A DNA stretch of 13,448 nucleotides from Chitinophaga pinensis. Lineage in GTDB: Bacteria > Bacteroidota > Bacteroidia > UKL13-3. Positions 1-8,047 of this stretch are shown piece by piece (within the stretch, counting starts at the first letter, position 1; every line of letters starts with the position of its first letter). A program made the translations under genes and the position numbers. The stretch spans positions 1 through 13,448 of the forward strand of contig CAMCQX010000012.1 of assembly GCA_945876985.1 (NCBI GenBank). The letters run 5' to 3'. The notes beneath the pieces are model-generated. The model ran no database searches, had not been told where the DNA came from, and saw only the letters and a list, made by a program, of their open reading frames with translations.

Positions 1-1425
1 CTGAGGGCTAGAACTTATTTCAAAACACGCTATCGCCCTAAAAACAATAAAAATTTATCGTTTGGTTTGAATGGGAATTTGATGTTTGAAAAATCGGGAA
101 ATTATTTTTTATGGGCCAATGCCGATTCAGGAACGTTAAAACAGTTTGACAGCAAAAAAATTATTGATAATTTTTATAGAATTATTAGCATTGATCCACA
201 TTTGGATTATAAGCATGGAAACATGAGTCATTCTGTAAAATTCAGACTGTATCAAATAGCTAGATTGGTGGAAGTAAAAAGATATCAATCTGAGCAAGAT
301 GCCATAGCGAGTTTATATGCATTTGACTATAATAACAAGTATAAAATTAACAAATATTTTACTTTAAATAGTGGCATTTATAGCACCACTTTACTTGCAA
401 ATGGCAATTTATATAAAGGTGTTTTTGGAGGGGCAACTGCTGCTATTTATTCCCAAGCCGATTTTACTTATAAAAAATTAATTGTTACTGCTGGTTTGCG
501 ATATGAAGCCATTGCTCAAGATACTAGTAAAGTAGAAAAAGCACTTTTAAGAAGAATAGGTTTAAATTGGCAAATAGCTAAAAAAACATTTATTCGTTCT
601 AATTATTCTGAAGGTTATAGGGTGCCTTCTATCAGTGAAAAATTTGTAGAAGATAAAATTTCATTTCTTTCTGTTTTACCAAACACATCATTGGTTCCTG
701 AAAAAGGTTGGACTGCAGAAATTGGCGTGCAACAAGGTTTTAAAATTGCAGGGTTTGTAGGTTCACTTGATTGCGCTATTTTTATGCAAGATTACGATAG
801 CATGATTGACTATAAATTTGACCAATACAACAAACATCCAACACCTGATAATCCAGATCCTAATTTAGGTTTTAAAGCATTTAATGTAGGTCATGTTCGT
901 GCCGGTGGAATTGATTTAAGTTTACAAGGCGAAGGAAAAATTAAAGATGTAATGATTCGTATTTTAACAGGTTATACTTATAGTTTACCAGTAAATATGA
1001 GCGTTGACAATAGCCTAAAAGATTATGGAAATTACACCGATTTATTCTTTAAAAGTTTAAGTGTTGATAAAGCCCAAAAGGGAAGTACTTTATACAATGC
1101 ACTGCTTACAAATAGGAATAGAACAACTGCCAAATTTGATATCGATTTAGCCTACCATAAACTTACTTTTGGATACTCTATTTTTTATTACAGTGTATAT
1201 GAACGTGTAGATGAATTTGTATTGCTTTTACCTGGCGTAAAAAAGTTTTTTGAAAATGCAGGAATTGCAGATGTAGTTCACAATGTTCGGATAGGTTTTA
1301 AACCATCTAAAAACTATTCATTTGGGTTTTTAGTCAATAATTTAACCAACAGAGAATTTGCTACAAGACCAGGAAAAATGGATCCTGCACGAACAGTTAT
1401 TGTTCAATTATTGGTGAATTTTTAG
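1..1425 (+). CDS. TonB-dependent receptor, C-terminal part (5' end outside window)
   Basis: The frame is open from base 1 to the TAA at 1423-1425, so 474 residues of a longer protein are visible and the N-terminal plug is missing. A TTG at 67 is only an internal leucine codon. The visible part is a series of amphipathic beta strands with frequent Tyr/Phe, as in a 22-strand TonB-dependent barrel. Family-like signs are RSNYSEGYRVPSISEKF (about residues 199-215), the late strand with NNLTNREFATRPGK followed by DPARTV, and the terminal residue Phe used in outer-membrane barrel assembly. Such receptors import siderophores, cobalamin, glycans or peptides using the proton motive force through TonB-ExbBD. 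The substrate cannot be told, and no SusD-like partner lies downstream. Membership of the TonB-dependent receptor superfamily is fairly sure; the subfamily is not. Confidence 0.85.
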   Translation: MRARTYFKTRYRPKNNKNLSFGLNGNLMFEKSGNYFLWANADSGTLKQFDSKKIIDNFYRIISIDPHLDYKHGNMSHSVKFRLYQIARLVEVKRYQSEQDAIASLYAFDYNNKYKINKYFTLNSGIYSTTLLANGNLYKGVFGGATAAIYSQADFTYKKLIVTAGLRYEAIAQDTSKVEKALLRRIGLNWQIAKKTFIRSNYSEGYRVPSISEKFVEDKISFLSVLPNTSLVPEKGWTAEIGVQQGFKIAGFVGSLDCAIFMQDYDSMIDYKFDQYNKHPTPDNPDPNLGFKAFNVGHVRAGGIDLSLQGEGKIKDVMIRILTGYTYSLPVNMSVDNSLKDYGNYTDLFFKSLSVDKAQKGSTLYNALLTNRNRTTAKFDIDLAYHKLTFGYSIFYYSVYERVDEFVLLLPGVKKFFENAGIADVVHNVRIGFKPSKNYSFGFLVNNLTNREFATRPGKMDPARTVIVQLLVNF

Positions 1426-1485
1426 ATTTATGTCCGTAGTTTGGTGAGGACAAAAACCAAAGAAAATTTCTGAAATTATTCAAAT

Positions 1486-1520
1486 AAAAAAAGCCACTTC
1501 AGTTTGAATTGGCCTTTTTT
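1486..1520. terminator. Bidirectional hairpin terminator between convergent genes
   Basis: An A-run (1486-1492) leads into stem GCCACTTC (1493-1500), loop AGTTT, and stem GAATTGGC (1506-1513) with one C/T mismatch, then a bulged C and six T. The A/T flanks pair with each other, so a U-tract follows the hairpin on both strands. It lies between the receptor stop (1425) and the methyltransferase stop (1533) and can serve both genes. Confidence 0.75.
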
Positions 1521-1532
1521 ATTAATTTTTAA

Positions 1533-2693
1533 TTACTCCCCACTATCTGCTTTAGGTTCCGTATCAAAAACTCTTTTGGTACCTTGATACATTTCGTATT
1601 GGTGGAATTTACACTCAAGCGGACCGTTAAAAACCAATAAACGTTGCGATGTTTTTAAACGAATACTTTTCATAGCATTTTGGTTAGATGAAAGTACCCA
1701 AGCTTGCCAACCTGAAAAATCTTTTTTGAATTTATCACCTATCATTTTATAAAAAGCATTGGCTTCTTCTAATTCCAAACGTTCGCCATAAGGTGGATTC
1801 ATAATCAAACAACCTTTTGGCGCATTAGGCGTTAGGTTTTCAAAAGGAATTTTATCCAATTTTATCACTCCAGCTAATCCAGCTTTTTCTACATTGCTTT
1901 TAGCAATTTCTAAAGTATCCCACGAAATATCAGAACCATTTATTTTTAAAGGAATGTCTTTGATTCCAGCTTTTCCTTCATGTTTTACTTCTTGCCAAAG
2001 TTGATGGTCATAATCTAACCACGATTGAAAACCGAAGCGTTTTCGTAAATAATTAGCAGGAATATTTAAAGCTATCATGGCTGCTTCTATCAAAATAGTT
2101 CCACTTCCACACATGCCATCCATTAAAGGTTCAGCACCATTCCATCCACACATTTTTACAATAGCAGCAGCAGTAACTTCGTTCAATGGCGCCTTGTTAG
2201 CATCTTCGCGGTAACCTCTGCGGTGCAAAGAATCATTACTTGAATCAAGCGAAAGAGTAGCAGTATCTTGAAAAATATGTAAGTTCAAACGTAAATCAGG
2301 ATTTACAACATCTACATCTGGACGTTTTTTATATTTTTCTCTAAATTGATCAACAATGGCATCTTTGGTTTTTAAAGCGATGTATTGCGAATGATTAAAA
2401 TAGTCGGAACGTAATAAACCATCAACTGCCAAGGTACCGTTTACACTTAATAAATCATCCCAATTGATAGAGCTAATGGCATCGTAAAGTTGTTTGTCGT
2501 TGATAGCTTTAAAGTTAAAAAACGGCACCAATATTTTTAACGATAAACGTGAATGTAAATTCACTTTATACAATAATCTTTTATTGCCTTCAAAACTAAC
2601 GGCACGCTTATGTCGTTGAGTATTTACAGCTCCTAATTCTAATAATTCTTTTTCTAATAATGGCTCAAGACCTTGTTGAGTTTTGGCAATCAT
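1533..2693 (-). CDS. rlmL: THUMP-domain class I rRNA methyltransferase (RlmL-like, 23S rRNA m2G)
   Basis: Predicted SAM-dependent methyltransferase of the UPF0020/RlmL family, which makes N2-methylguanine in 23S rRNA (G2445 in E. coli). I chose the ATG at 2693 (386 residues, start MIAKTQQGLEPLL) because relatives begin with this AKT..GLE pattern. The same frame extends upstream to a TTG at 2723, which adds ten unconserved residues. Residues about 34-150 form the THUMP RNA-binding region. The Rossmann fold carries the SAM-binding loop DGMCGSGTI (192-200), an acidic NGSDIS strand (252-257) and the amino-methyltransferase catalytic motif NPPYGERL (299-306). The RlmK half of the fused E. coli protein (about 700 aa) is absent; stand-alone RlmL length is usual in Bacteroidota. 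The gene is monocistronic, with promoter at 2791-2821 and terminator at 1486-1520. The exact target guanosine is inferred from the family. Confidence 0.88.
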   Translation of the reverse strand: MIAKTQQGLEPLLEKELLELGAVNTQRHKRAVSFEGNKRLLYKVNLHSRLSLKILVPFFNFKAINDKQLYDAISSINWDDLLSVNGTLAVDGLLRSDYFNHSQYIALKTKDAIVDQFREKYKKRPDVDVVNPDLRLNLHIFQDTATLSLDSSNDSLHRRGYREDANKAPLNEVTAAAIVKMCGWNGAEPLMDGMCGSGTILIEAAMIALNIPANYLRKRFGFQSWLDYDHQLWQEVKHEGKAGIKDIPLKINGSDISWDTLEIAKSNVEKAGLAGVIKLDKIPFENLTPNAPKGCLIMNPPYGERLELEEANAFYKMIGDKFKKDFSGWQAWVLSSNQNAMKSIRLKTSQRLLVFNGPLECKFHQYEMYQGTKRVFDTEPKADSGE

Positions 2694-2781
2694 TTTAAAT
2701 TGCCCAGATGTAATGTTTTTCAAAATTGTAGTTTATTTATATTTTTAAACCAACTCATATCCATTTAATAAGCTGGCAACT

Positions 2782-2805
2782 GGCTTAATACAAAATTATT
2801 AAGCC
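2782..2805. repeat. Perfect 9-bp inverted repeat around the rlmL -7 element
   Basis: GGCTTAATA (2782-2790), spacer CAAAAT, TATTAAGCC (2797-2805). The two arms are exact complements. The spacer plus the first two bases of the right arm form the -7 element of the promoter at 2791-2821, so a dimeric repressor bound here would block polymerase. It could instead be a chance palindrome or a hairpin near the transcript start. Confidence 0.55.
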
Positions 2806-2821
2806 TGCAATAATAAACAAA
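2791..2821 (-). promoter_or_regulatory. Bacteroidetes-type promoter of the rlmL-like gene
   Basis: On the minus strand the sequence reads TTTG (2821-2818), 19 bases, then TAATTTTG (2798-2791). This is an exact match to the published primary-sigma consensus of Bacteroidetes (TTTG at -33, TAnnTTTG at -7, about 19 bases apart). It lies about 100 bases upstream of the chosen ATG at 2693, and transcription should start near 2784. Confidence 0.65.
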
Positions 2822-3259
2822 AATTTATTGGAGGGAGTGAAATATTATTTCTAAATGAGTGTATTTTCTGAAGTTCCTCTAAATCCATTCTATTATTTCC
2901 AATTTTTTATAAAACCAAATGGTTATCTTCAAAATATTCAAAAGTTTTTATTATTAAATAAGTTTGATAAAATTGAGTTACTCTGTTAAAATCAAAAGTT
3001 TGAACTGCTAATTCATTTAATTGAATAAGTCTTTGAACTTGTTAAATACTGGCCTAATATTTTCACATTACATCTTCTTGATTTTCTAGATTTGAAAATG
3101 TAATTCGATTAAAATTTTTATTTAAAGAAATTTACATCGTTCACATTTGAACAATTCTAAACATTGTTACCTGAGCTATGTTGAGTTAGCTTACCAAAGA
3201 AAATGTATGATTAATAATATAAATATGTTTTATTTGTTTTAAATATTACCAATTTATTC
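2822..3259. other. AT-rich intergenic stretch without a convincing gene
   Basis: No family-recognisable protein is encoded on either strand. Two short open stretches overlap in antisense. On the plus strand 2855-2989 is an ATG-started frame of 44 codons (start MSVFSEVPLNPFYYF). On the minus strand 2907-3041 has 44 sense codons and a stop, with protein-like composition but no start codon; nearby fragments in shifted frames continue a similar composition up to about 3110. At most one can be real. GGAGGG at 2830 lies about 20 bases before the plus-strand ATG, too far for a normal ribosome binding site. The last part (about 3150-3259) must hold the promoter of the glycosyltransferase gene, but I see no good consensus match. 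Confidence 0.5.
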
Positions 3260-4741
3260 ATGATAAAGGAATTATTAAGTTCAAAATATTTAAAATACAT
3301 TTTAATAGCTTTTTTAATTTATATGCCAATTTTTGGTAATTTGGGTGAGTTGCCAATCAGAATTTGGGATGAATCGCGCTTGGCGATAAATGCAATTGAA
3401 ATGTTAAACAATGGAAATTTTTTGGTTACTTATTTTGACAATCAACCTGATTTATGGAATACCAAGCCGCCATTATTAATATGGTGTCAGGTGTTTTTTT
3501 TAAAAACTATTGGCTTAAATGAGTTAGCTATTAGGCTTCCATCGGCCATTGCTGCCTTGCTTACGTTATTTTCATTATTAATTTTTTTAAAAGAATATAC
3601 ACTTAATTTTAGATTAGGGTTTTTAGTTATGTTAGTTCTTTTAACCACAACAGGATATATTGGTTTTCATGGGACAAGAACGGGAGATTATGACTCCATG
3701 TTAACTTTATTTACAACAACTAACTGTTTGTTTTTTTTTCTATTTATTGAAACAAATAAAATTAAATATTTATACTTTTTTTTTATTACAATAGTTTTGG
3801 CGGTACTTACTAAAAGTATAGCTGGCTTATTGTTTTTACCTGCATTCTTAATTTATATTATTTACCAAAAAAAGTTTTTTTTTATACTTAAAAATAAACA
3901 TATTTACTTTGGCACTTTGTTTTTTTTAATAATGGTTTTGGGTTATTATTTATTAATAGATTATTTAAACCCAACTTATATTAAACATGCAATTTATAAT
4001 GACATTGAAGGGCGTTTTAATAGCTCGTTATCTTGGAAATATTTTAACAATTGGTTTTACCTTAATAATATGTGCAATACTAATTTTAAATATTGGTTCT
4101 TTTTTGTCCCATTTGGGTTAATTATTTCTTATTTTCAAACCAATTTACTAATAAAAAAAATTACCGCATATTCTACTATTTTATGTAGTGTTCACTTATT
4201 AATTATTTCGTTATCCAAATCAAAATTGGAGTGGTATTGCATACCTGAATATCCATTTTTAGCAATAATTGTTGGAGTAGGCATAAACTCCATTTTTAAC
4301 TTTTTAAATACACTAAATTGGGTAAAGAATAAATTTTATGTACTACCTTTTATTTGCATAATCCTCCTATTTAGTAAGCCATATTATTTAGTTTTCAATT
4401 TTGCTAATTATCCTAAAAAAGCATATTCTTATGATGAGGATTATGATAAAAATTTTTATACCATTGGTTATTATTTACAAGAGGCAATTAAAGGAAATAT
4501 TTTATTAAATAATACTAGTTTTATATATGATTCCTACTGCCCCCAAAATTTGTTTTATATAAAAATTTTAAAAAACAAAGGCGTTAATATTTTATTTAAA
4601 GATGCTAAGTTTTTAAAAAATAATGAAGTTGTATTATCATATAAAACAAGCACTGAAGACTATTTAATAACCAATTATAATTTGGAGTTAATAGCGAAAA
4701 ATGGAAGTATAAATAAGTATAAAGTTATAAGTAAAAAATAA
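3260..4741 (+). CDS. GT39/ArnT-like integral membrane glycosyltransferase
   Basis: 493-residue polytopic membrane protein of the GT-C (PMT/ArnT) superfamily. These enzymes move a sugar from a polyprenyl-phosphate donor to lipid A, another glycolipid or protein on the periplasmic side of the inner membrane. Visible signs: an N-terminal membrane helix; then the periplasmic acidic motif WDESR (36-40), with D37/E38 at the expected GT-C catalytic position; NTKPPLLIW (67-75); RTGDYDSMLTLF (140-151), the second family acidic motif; about ten further hydrophobic helices; SKSKLEWYCIPEYPFLAI (319-336), matching the family pattern of Lys, aromatic, Pro and Tyr-Pro; and a soluble C-terminal segment from about residue 385. 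The gene stands alone and is strikingly AT-rich (only 7 G/C in the 60 bases 3721-3780), more so than its neighbours. That may reflect Phe/Ile/Leu/Asn content or horizontal transfer. The acceptor is unknown. Confidence 0.82.
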   Translation: MIKELLSSKYLKYILIAFLIYMPIFGNLGELPIRIWDESRLAINAIEMLNNGNFLVTYFDNQPDLWNTKPPLLIWCQVFFLKTIGLNELAIRLPSAIAALLTLFSLLIFLKEYTLNFRLGFLVMLVLLTTTGYIGFHGTRTGDYDSMLTLFTTTNCLFFFLFIETNKIKYLYFFFITIVLAVLTKSIAGLLFLPAFLIYIIYQKKFFFILKNKHIYFGTLFFLIMVLGYYLLIDYLNPTYIKHAIYNDIEGRFNSSLSWKYFNNWFYLNNMCNTNFKYWFFFVPFGLIISYFQTNLLIKKITAYSTILCSVHLLIISLSKSKLEWYCIPEYPFLAIIVGVGINSIFNFLNTLNWVKNKFYVLPFICIILLFSKPYYLVFNFANYPKKAYSYDEDYDKNFYTIGYYLQEAIKGNILLNNTSFIYDSYCPQNLFYIKILKNKGVNILFKDAKFLKNNEVVLSYKTSTEDYLITNYNLELIAKNGSINKYKVISKK

Positions 4742-4883
4742 TAATAAATGCCTACTACACAATTATTCATTTAACTTTTTTAAATACCTTTATCACCTTT
4801 GTTTGGAATGATCATTTACAATTTAATAACAATATGACTAAAAACCATTTTACATTTATATTTTTCAAATTTTAAAATTATCT

Positions 4884-4918
4884 TTTCAATCTTATAATTC
4901 TTGTAATCTTTCAATCTT
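4884..4918 (+). repeat. Direct repeat just upstream of the SDR start
   Basis: TTTCAATCTT occurs at 4884-4893 and again at 4909-4918, 25 bases apart, each preceded by a similar ATCT. The second copy ends five bases before the ATG at 4924. It could be a regulator site or simply repeated AT-rich leader. The rest of 4742-4923 shows no gene and no clear promoter consensus. Confidence 0.35.
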
Positions 4919-4923
4919 CAAAA

Positions 4924-5625
4924 ATGAATTTACAAAACAAAATAGCAGTAGTAACAGGCGTAAGCAAAGGAATAGGCAAAGCTGTTTGCAAAAAATTATT
5001 AGAAAATGGCGTTCATGTTTTTGGCTTTGGCCGAAATAACAATGACATTTCAAATCCAAATTATACATTTATTTCTTGCGATGTTCGAAGTTTTGAATCA
5101 GTTCAAAATGCATTTAAACAGGTTTTTGCTGCAAGCAATCAAACCATCGATATATTAATTAACAATGCTGGCTTAGGCTATTTTGGTTTTTTAGAAGACC
5201 TGCCAATTGAACAATTTCATGAAATGCAAGAAACCAATGTAAATGGCATTTTTTATTGTTGTAAAATGGCATTGCCAAAAATGAAAGAAAAAGAAAGTGG
5301 CCATATAATAAATATTGCTTCTACTGCTGCATTAGAGGGAATGGCGCAGGTTTCGGGATATTGTGCTACAAAATGGGCGGTGAAAGGTTTATCAGAATCA
5401 TTGTTTCGTGAAGTGCGCGATTTTAAAATAAAAGTAACATGTATTTATCCTGGTTCTACCAAAACTGATTTTTTTAGAAATAGTCCGGGAGTAAAACCCC
5501 ACGATTATATGTTAATGCCCGAAGATGTGGCGGCTAATTTAATTTTTGCTTTGCAAATGCCTGATAATTTTCACACCGTAAATTTAGAAATTAGACCCTT
5601 ACAGCCCAAGGGTCCAAAAAAATAA
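4924..5625 (+). CDS. Classical short-chain dehydrogenase/reductase (SDR)
   Basis: 233-residue cytoplasmic NAD(P)-dependent oxidoreductase with the classical SDR Rossmann fold; usual length is about 250. Motifs in order: dinucleotide-binding TGVSKGIG (11-18), a basic GRNNN after strand 2 (36-40) that leans towards NADP, CDV (52-54) for the adenine ring, NNAG (80-83), the probable catalytic Asn in ETNVNG (N105), S133, Y146 and K150 (the YxxxK pair in SGYCATKWA), and PGSTKTDF (176-183) for the nicotinamide side. The catalytic tetrad is complete, so an active enzyme is expected. It resembles 3-oxoacyl-ACP reductase and sepiapterin reductase-like members, but the substrate cannot be told. The basic, proline-containing tail (LQPKGPKK) is unusual. 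glnN follows 118 bases downstream, separated by a structured leader. Start: the ATG at 4924 places the Rossmann motif at the normal distance. Confidence 0.87.
   Translation: MNLQNKIAVVTGVSKGIGKAVCKKLLENGVHVFGFGRNNNDISNPNYTFISCDVRSFESVQNAFKQVFAASNQTIDILINNAGLGYFGFLEDLPIEQFHEMQETNVNGIFYCCKMALPKMKEKESGHIINIASTAALEGMAQVSGYCATKWAVKGLSESLFREVRDFKIKVTCIYPGSTKTDFFRNSPGVKPHDYMLMPEDVAANLIFALQMPDNFHTVNLEIRPLQPKGPKK
5594..5614. repeat. 7-bp hairpin in the last codons of the SDR gene
   Basis: GACCCTT (5594-5600), loop ACAGCCC, AAGGGTC (5608-5614), an exact inverted repeat within coding sequence. It is followed by C and seven A, so it is not an intrinsic terminator on the plus strand. It may protect the mRNA 3' region or be a coding coincidence. 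Confidence 0.45.
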
Positions 5626-5704
5626 TTTGCTCAAGGTCTTTGAGTTTAAAAGGCCCTGCAAATTATCTTGAAAAATAATTATAAAAAAATAGGGCTAATT
5701 TTTT
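5622..5704 (+). promoter_or_regulatory. Candidate attenuator-like leader between SDR and glnN
   Basis: Folding A: ATAATTTGC (5622-5630) pairs exactly with GCAAATTAT (5658-5666), enclosing a small stem CTCAA/TTGAG (5630-5634 and 5640-5644, sharing base 5630). Folding B: AATTAT (5661-5666) instead pairs with ATAATT (5675-5680), inside an outer stem GCCCT (5653-5657)/AGGGC (5691-5695) followed by TAA and six T (5699-5704), which is terminator-like. Both need the same right arm, so they exclude each other. The SDR stop codon sits in the left arm of folding A. The T-run ends 40 bases before the glnN ATG. This is drawn by eye and no trigger is known. Confidence 0.4.
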
Positions 5705-5743
5705 GTTATTTATTATTTTTACACCAAAAATAAATCTAATTAA

Positions 5744-7933
5744 ATGTCAACTTTACGCTTTAACGCTTTAAAAACTGCCTTGAGCAGAACTCCAGTATTA
5801 ACAAAAGCTCCTTCAGATAAAGTTTCTGATTTTTACAACAGCAATGTTTTTAACGACAATGCCATGAAAAACTTTTTAAGCAAAGAAGCTTACGAAGCAG
5901 TTTCAAGAGCAGTAAAAATGAGCGAAAAAATTGATCGTGTTCATGCTGATGCTGTAGCCTCAGGAATGAAAAATTGGGCAATGAGCCGTGGTGTAACTCA
6001 TTACACACATTGGTTTCAACCATTAACAGGTGCAACAGCTGAAAAACATGATGCTTTTTTTGAACCAACCGAAGAAGGCCGTTCAATGGAAAAGTTTTCT
6101 GGTGGCGCATTGGTTCAACAAGAACCAGATGCAAGTAGCTTTCCAAACGGTGGCATTAGAAATACTTTTGAAGCACGCGGTTATACTGCTTGGGATCCTT
6201 CATCGCCAGCATTTATTATGGAAGAAAGCAATGGTAAAACATTGTGTATTCCCACTATTTTTGTGGCTTATACTGGTGAAGCATTAGATTTTAAAGCACC
6301 ACTTTTAAAAGCATTGAATGCAGCCGAAAAAGCTGTTGTGGCTGTTTGTTCCAGTTATTTTGATAAAAATGTTAGCAAAGCATCTATCAGTTTAGGAATA
6401 GAACAAGAATATTTTTTAATAGACGAAGCCATGTATTATGCTCGTCCTGATTTAATGCTTACTGGCAGAACTTTATTAGGTCATGCACCCGAAAAAGGCC
6501 AACAATTAGACGATCATTATTTTGGCTCTATTCCTCCTAGAGTTCATGACTTTATGGTGGATTATGAAACTGAAGCTTACAAATTAGGAATTCCTTTAAA
6601 AACCCGTCACAATGAAGTAGCACCTGGACAATTTGAATGCGCTCCAAATTTTGAAGAAGCAAACTTAGCCGTTGACCATAATCAATTGTTAATGGATTTA
6701 ATGGAAAAAGTGAGTCAGCGTCATGGTTTAAAAGTTTTGTTACATGAAAAACCATTTGCTGGAGTAAATGGAAGCGGAAAACATAATAATTGGAGTTTAA
6801 TAACTAATACTGGCATTAATTTATTTTCGCCTACAAAAAACCCAGAAACAAATATTCAGTTCCTTACTTTTTTTGTAAATGCAGTTAAAGCTGTGAACGA
6901 TAACGCGGATTTATTACGAGCATCCATTGCATCGGCAAGTAACGATCATAGGCTAGGAGCTAATGAAGCACCACCAGCTATTATGAGTATTTTTATTGGT
7001 AGCCAAATGACCAATGTGTTAGATTCTATTTTAAACGATAAGTCGAGTACAAAAGTAAATACCAAATCGAAAGAAGCTATAAATGTTATTAAAATACCCG
7101 ATATTTTATTGGATAATACCGATAGAAACCGTACTTCACCTTTTGCATTTACAGGAAATAAATTTGAATTCCGTGCAGTTGGTTCAAGTGCAAATTGTGC
7201 TAACGCAATGATTGTGTTAAACACAGTGATGGCAGACCAGTTGAATAAATTTAAAGTGGAAGTAGATGCTTTAATTAAAAAAGGAAAAACAAAAAATGAA
7301 GCAATTTTAGCTATACTCAAAGTATACTATAAAGCTTCAAAAAATATTTTATTTGAAGGAAATGGTTACAGTGACGAATGGGTAAAAGAAGCGGCAAAAC
7401 GTGGTTTATCAAATGTAAAAACTACTCCTGAAGCATTGAACGCATATGTATCAAAACAATCTACAGAATTATTTATTAGAAACAATATTTTTAGTAAAAT
7501 AGAGTTAGATGCGCGTTATGAAATTATGCAAGAAGTGTATGTTAAAAAAATAGACATTGAAGCAAAAACAATTTCACAATTAGCTATTTCGCATGTGGTT
7601 CCTGCTGCGGTTGAATACCAAAGTAAATTAGCCATTAATGTGCAAGCTTTAAAAGGAGCTGGATTAAACAAAGCTACTTATGAAACACAATTAAAAACCA
7701 TTGAAGTAATTTCAAAACATATCAAAACTATCTGCGATAATGTAGATAAACTTTTAGTGGAAACCGATAAAGCTCATCATGCAGTCGATACGCATAAAAC
7801 TGCATTAGTTTTCTGTCATAAGGTAAAACCATTATTTGACAATGTAAGAGCAGCAAGTGATGCATTAGAGTTTATAGTAGATGATACTTTATGGCAATTA
7901 CCAAAATATAGAGAAATGTTATTTATAAAATAA
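5744..7933 (+). CDS. glnN: Glutamine synthetase type III
   Basis: ATP-dependent ligation of ammonium to glutamate in the cytoplasm, the entry point of nitrogen into metabolism. The 729 residues match type III enzymes (about 700-730), well above type I (about 450-470), and the long N-terminal domain is typical of GlnN (GVTHYTHWFQPLTG at 83-96, then the Gly-Gly-rich loop near 120). Active-site motifs are present: GIEQEYFLID (218-227; metal-binding E220/E222), RHNEVAPGQFE (288-298), NGSGKHNNWS (342-351; H347), RLGANEAPPA (403-412), NRTSPF (462-467) and FEFRAVGSS (474-482). Nothing is truncated. The start is supported by MSTLRFNALKTAL, typical of Bacteroidota GlnN. No amt or glnB gene is in view. 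The terminator at 7956-7996 ends the unit, and the structured leader at 5622-5704 may regulate it. Type III enzymes form dodecamers and are usually not controlled by the type I adenylylation loop. Confidence 0.97.
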   Translation: MSTLRFNALKTALSRTPVLTKAPSDKVSDFYNSNVFNDNAMKNFLSKEAYEAVSRAVKMSEKIDRVHADAVASGMKNWAMSRGVTHYTHWFQPLTGATAEKHDAFFEPTEEGRSMEKFSGGALVQQEPDASSFPNGGIRNTFEARGYTAWDPSSPAFIMEESNGKTLCIPTIFVAYTGEALDFKAPLLKALNAAEKAVVAVCSSYFDKNVSKASISLGIEQEYFLIDEAMYYARPDLMLTGRTLLGHAPEKGQQLDDHYFGSIPPRVHDFMVDYETEAYKLGIPLKTRHNEVAPGQFECAPNFEEANLAVDHNQLLMDLMEKVSQRHGLKVLLHEKPFAGVNGSGKHNNWSLITNTGINLFSPTKNPETNIQFLTFFVNAVKAVNDNADLLRASIASASNDHRLGANEAPPAIMSIFIGSQMTNVLDSILNDKSSTKVNTKSKEAINVIKIPDILLDNTDRNRTSPFAFTGNKFEFRAVGSSANCANAMIVLNTVMADQLNKFKVEVDALIKKGKTKNEAILAILKVYYKASKNILFEGNGYSDEWVKEAAKRGLSNVKTTPEALNAYVSKQSTELFIRNNIFSKIELDARYEIMQEVYVKKIDIEAKTISQLAISHVVPAAVEYQSKLAINVQALKGAGLNKATYETQLKTIEVISKHIKTICDNVDKLLVETDKAHHAVDTHKTALVFCHKVKPLFDNVRAASDALEFIVDDTLWQLPKYREMLFIK

Positions 7934-7955
7934 AATTTGAGTTTTTATGCCTTTT

Positions 7956-7996
7956 AAAACAGCCATTTAGTTTATAATTAAATGGCTGTTTTTTTT
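7956..7996 (+). terminator. Strong intrinsic terminator of glnN
   Basis: AAAACAGCCATTTA (7956-7969), nine-base loop, TAAATGGCTGTTTT (7979-7992) as an exact 14-bp stem, continuing into a T-run that ends at 7996. It starts 23 bases after the glnN stop. Confidence 0.9.
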
Positions 7997-8047
7997 AAAA
8001 GTATTCATATTTAGGCATTTAAAAAATAAATTCTTACAAAAAAAAAC

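Noticed and set aside
67..69. TTG as a start codon for the TonB-dependent receptor
   Set aside because: The frame is open back to base 1 with barrel-like sequence (YFKTRYRPKNNKNLSFGLN), so it is an internal codon of a truncated gene.
2694..2723. TTG at 2723 as the methyltransferase start
   Set aside because: It would add ten unconserved residues; the ATG at 2693 places the conserved AKT..GLE at the N-terminus as in relatives.
2830..2835. GGAGGG as a Shine-Dalgarno site for the small ORF at 2855
   Set aside because: The distance to the ATG is about 20 bases, and strong Shine-Dalgarno sites are not typical in this phylum.
5850..7320. Open frames on the minus strand and in another plus frame within glnN
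   Set aside because: They are overlaps of a clearly conserved glutamine synthetase and encode low-complexity, unrecognisable peptides.
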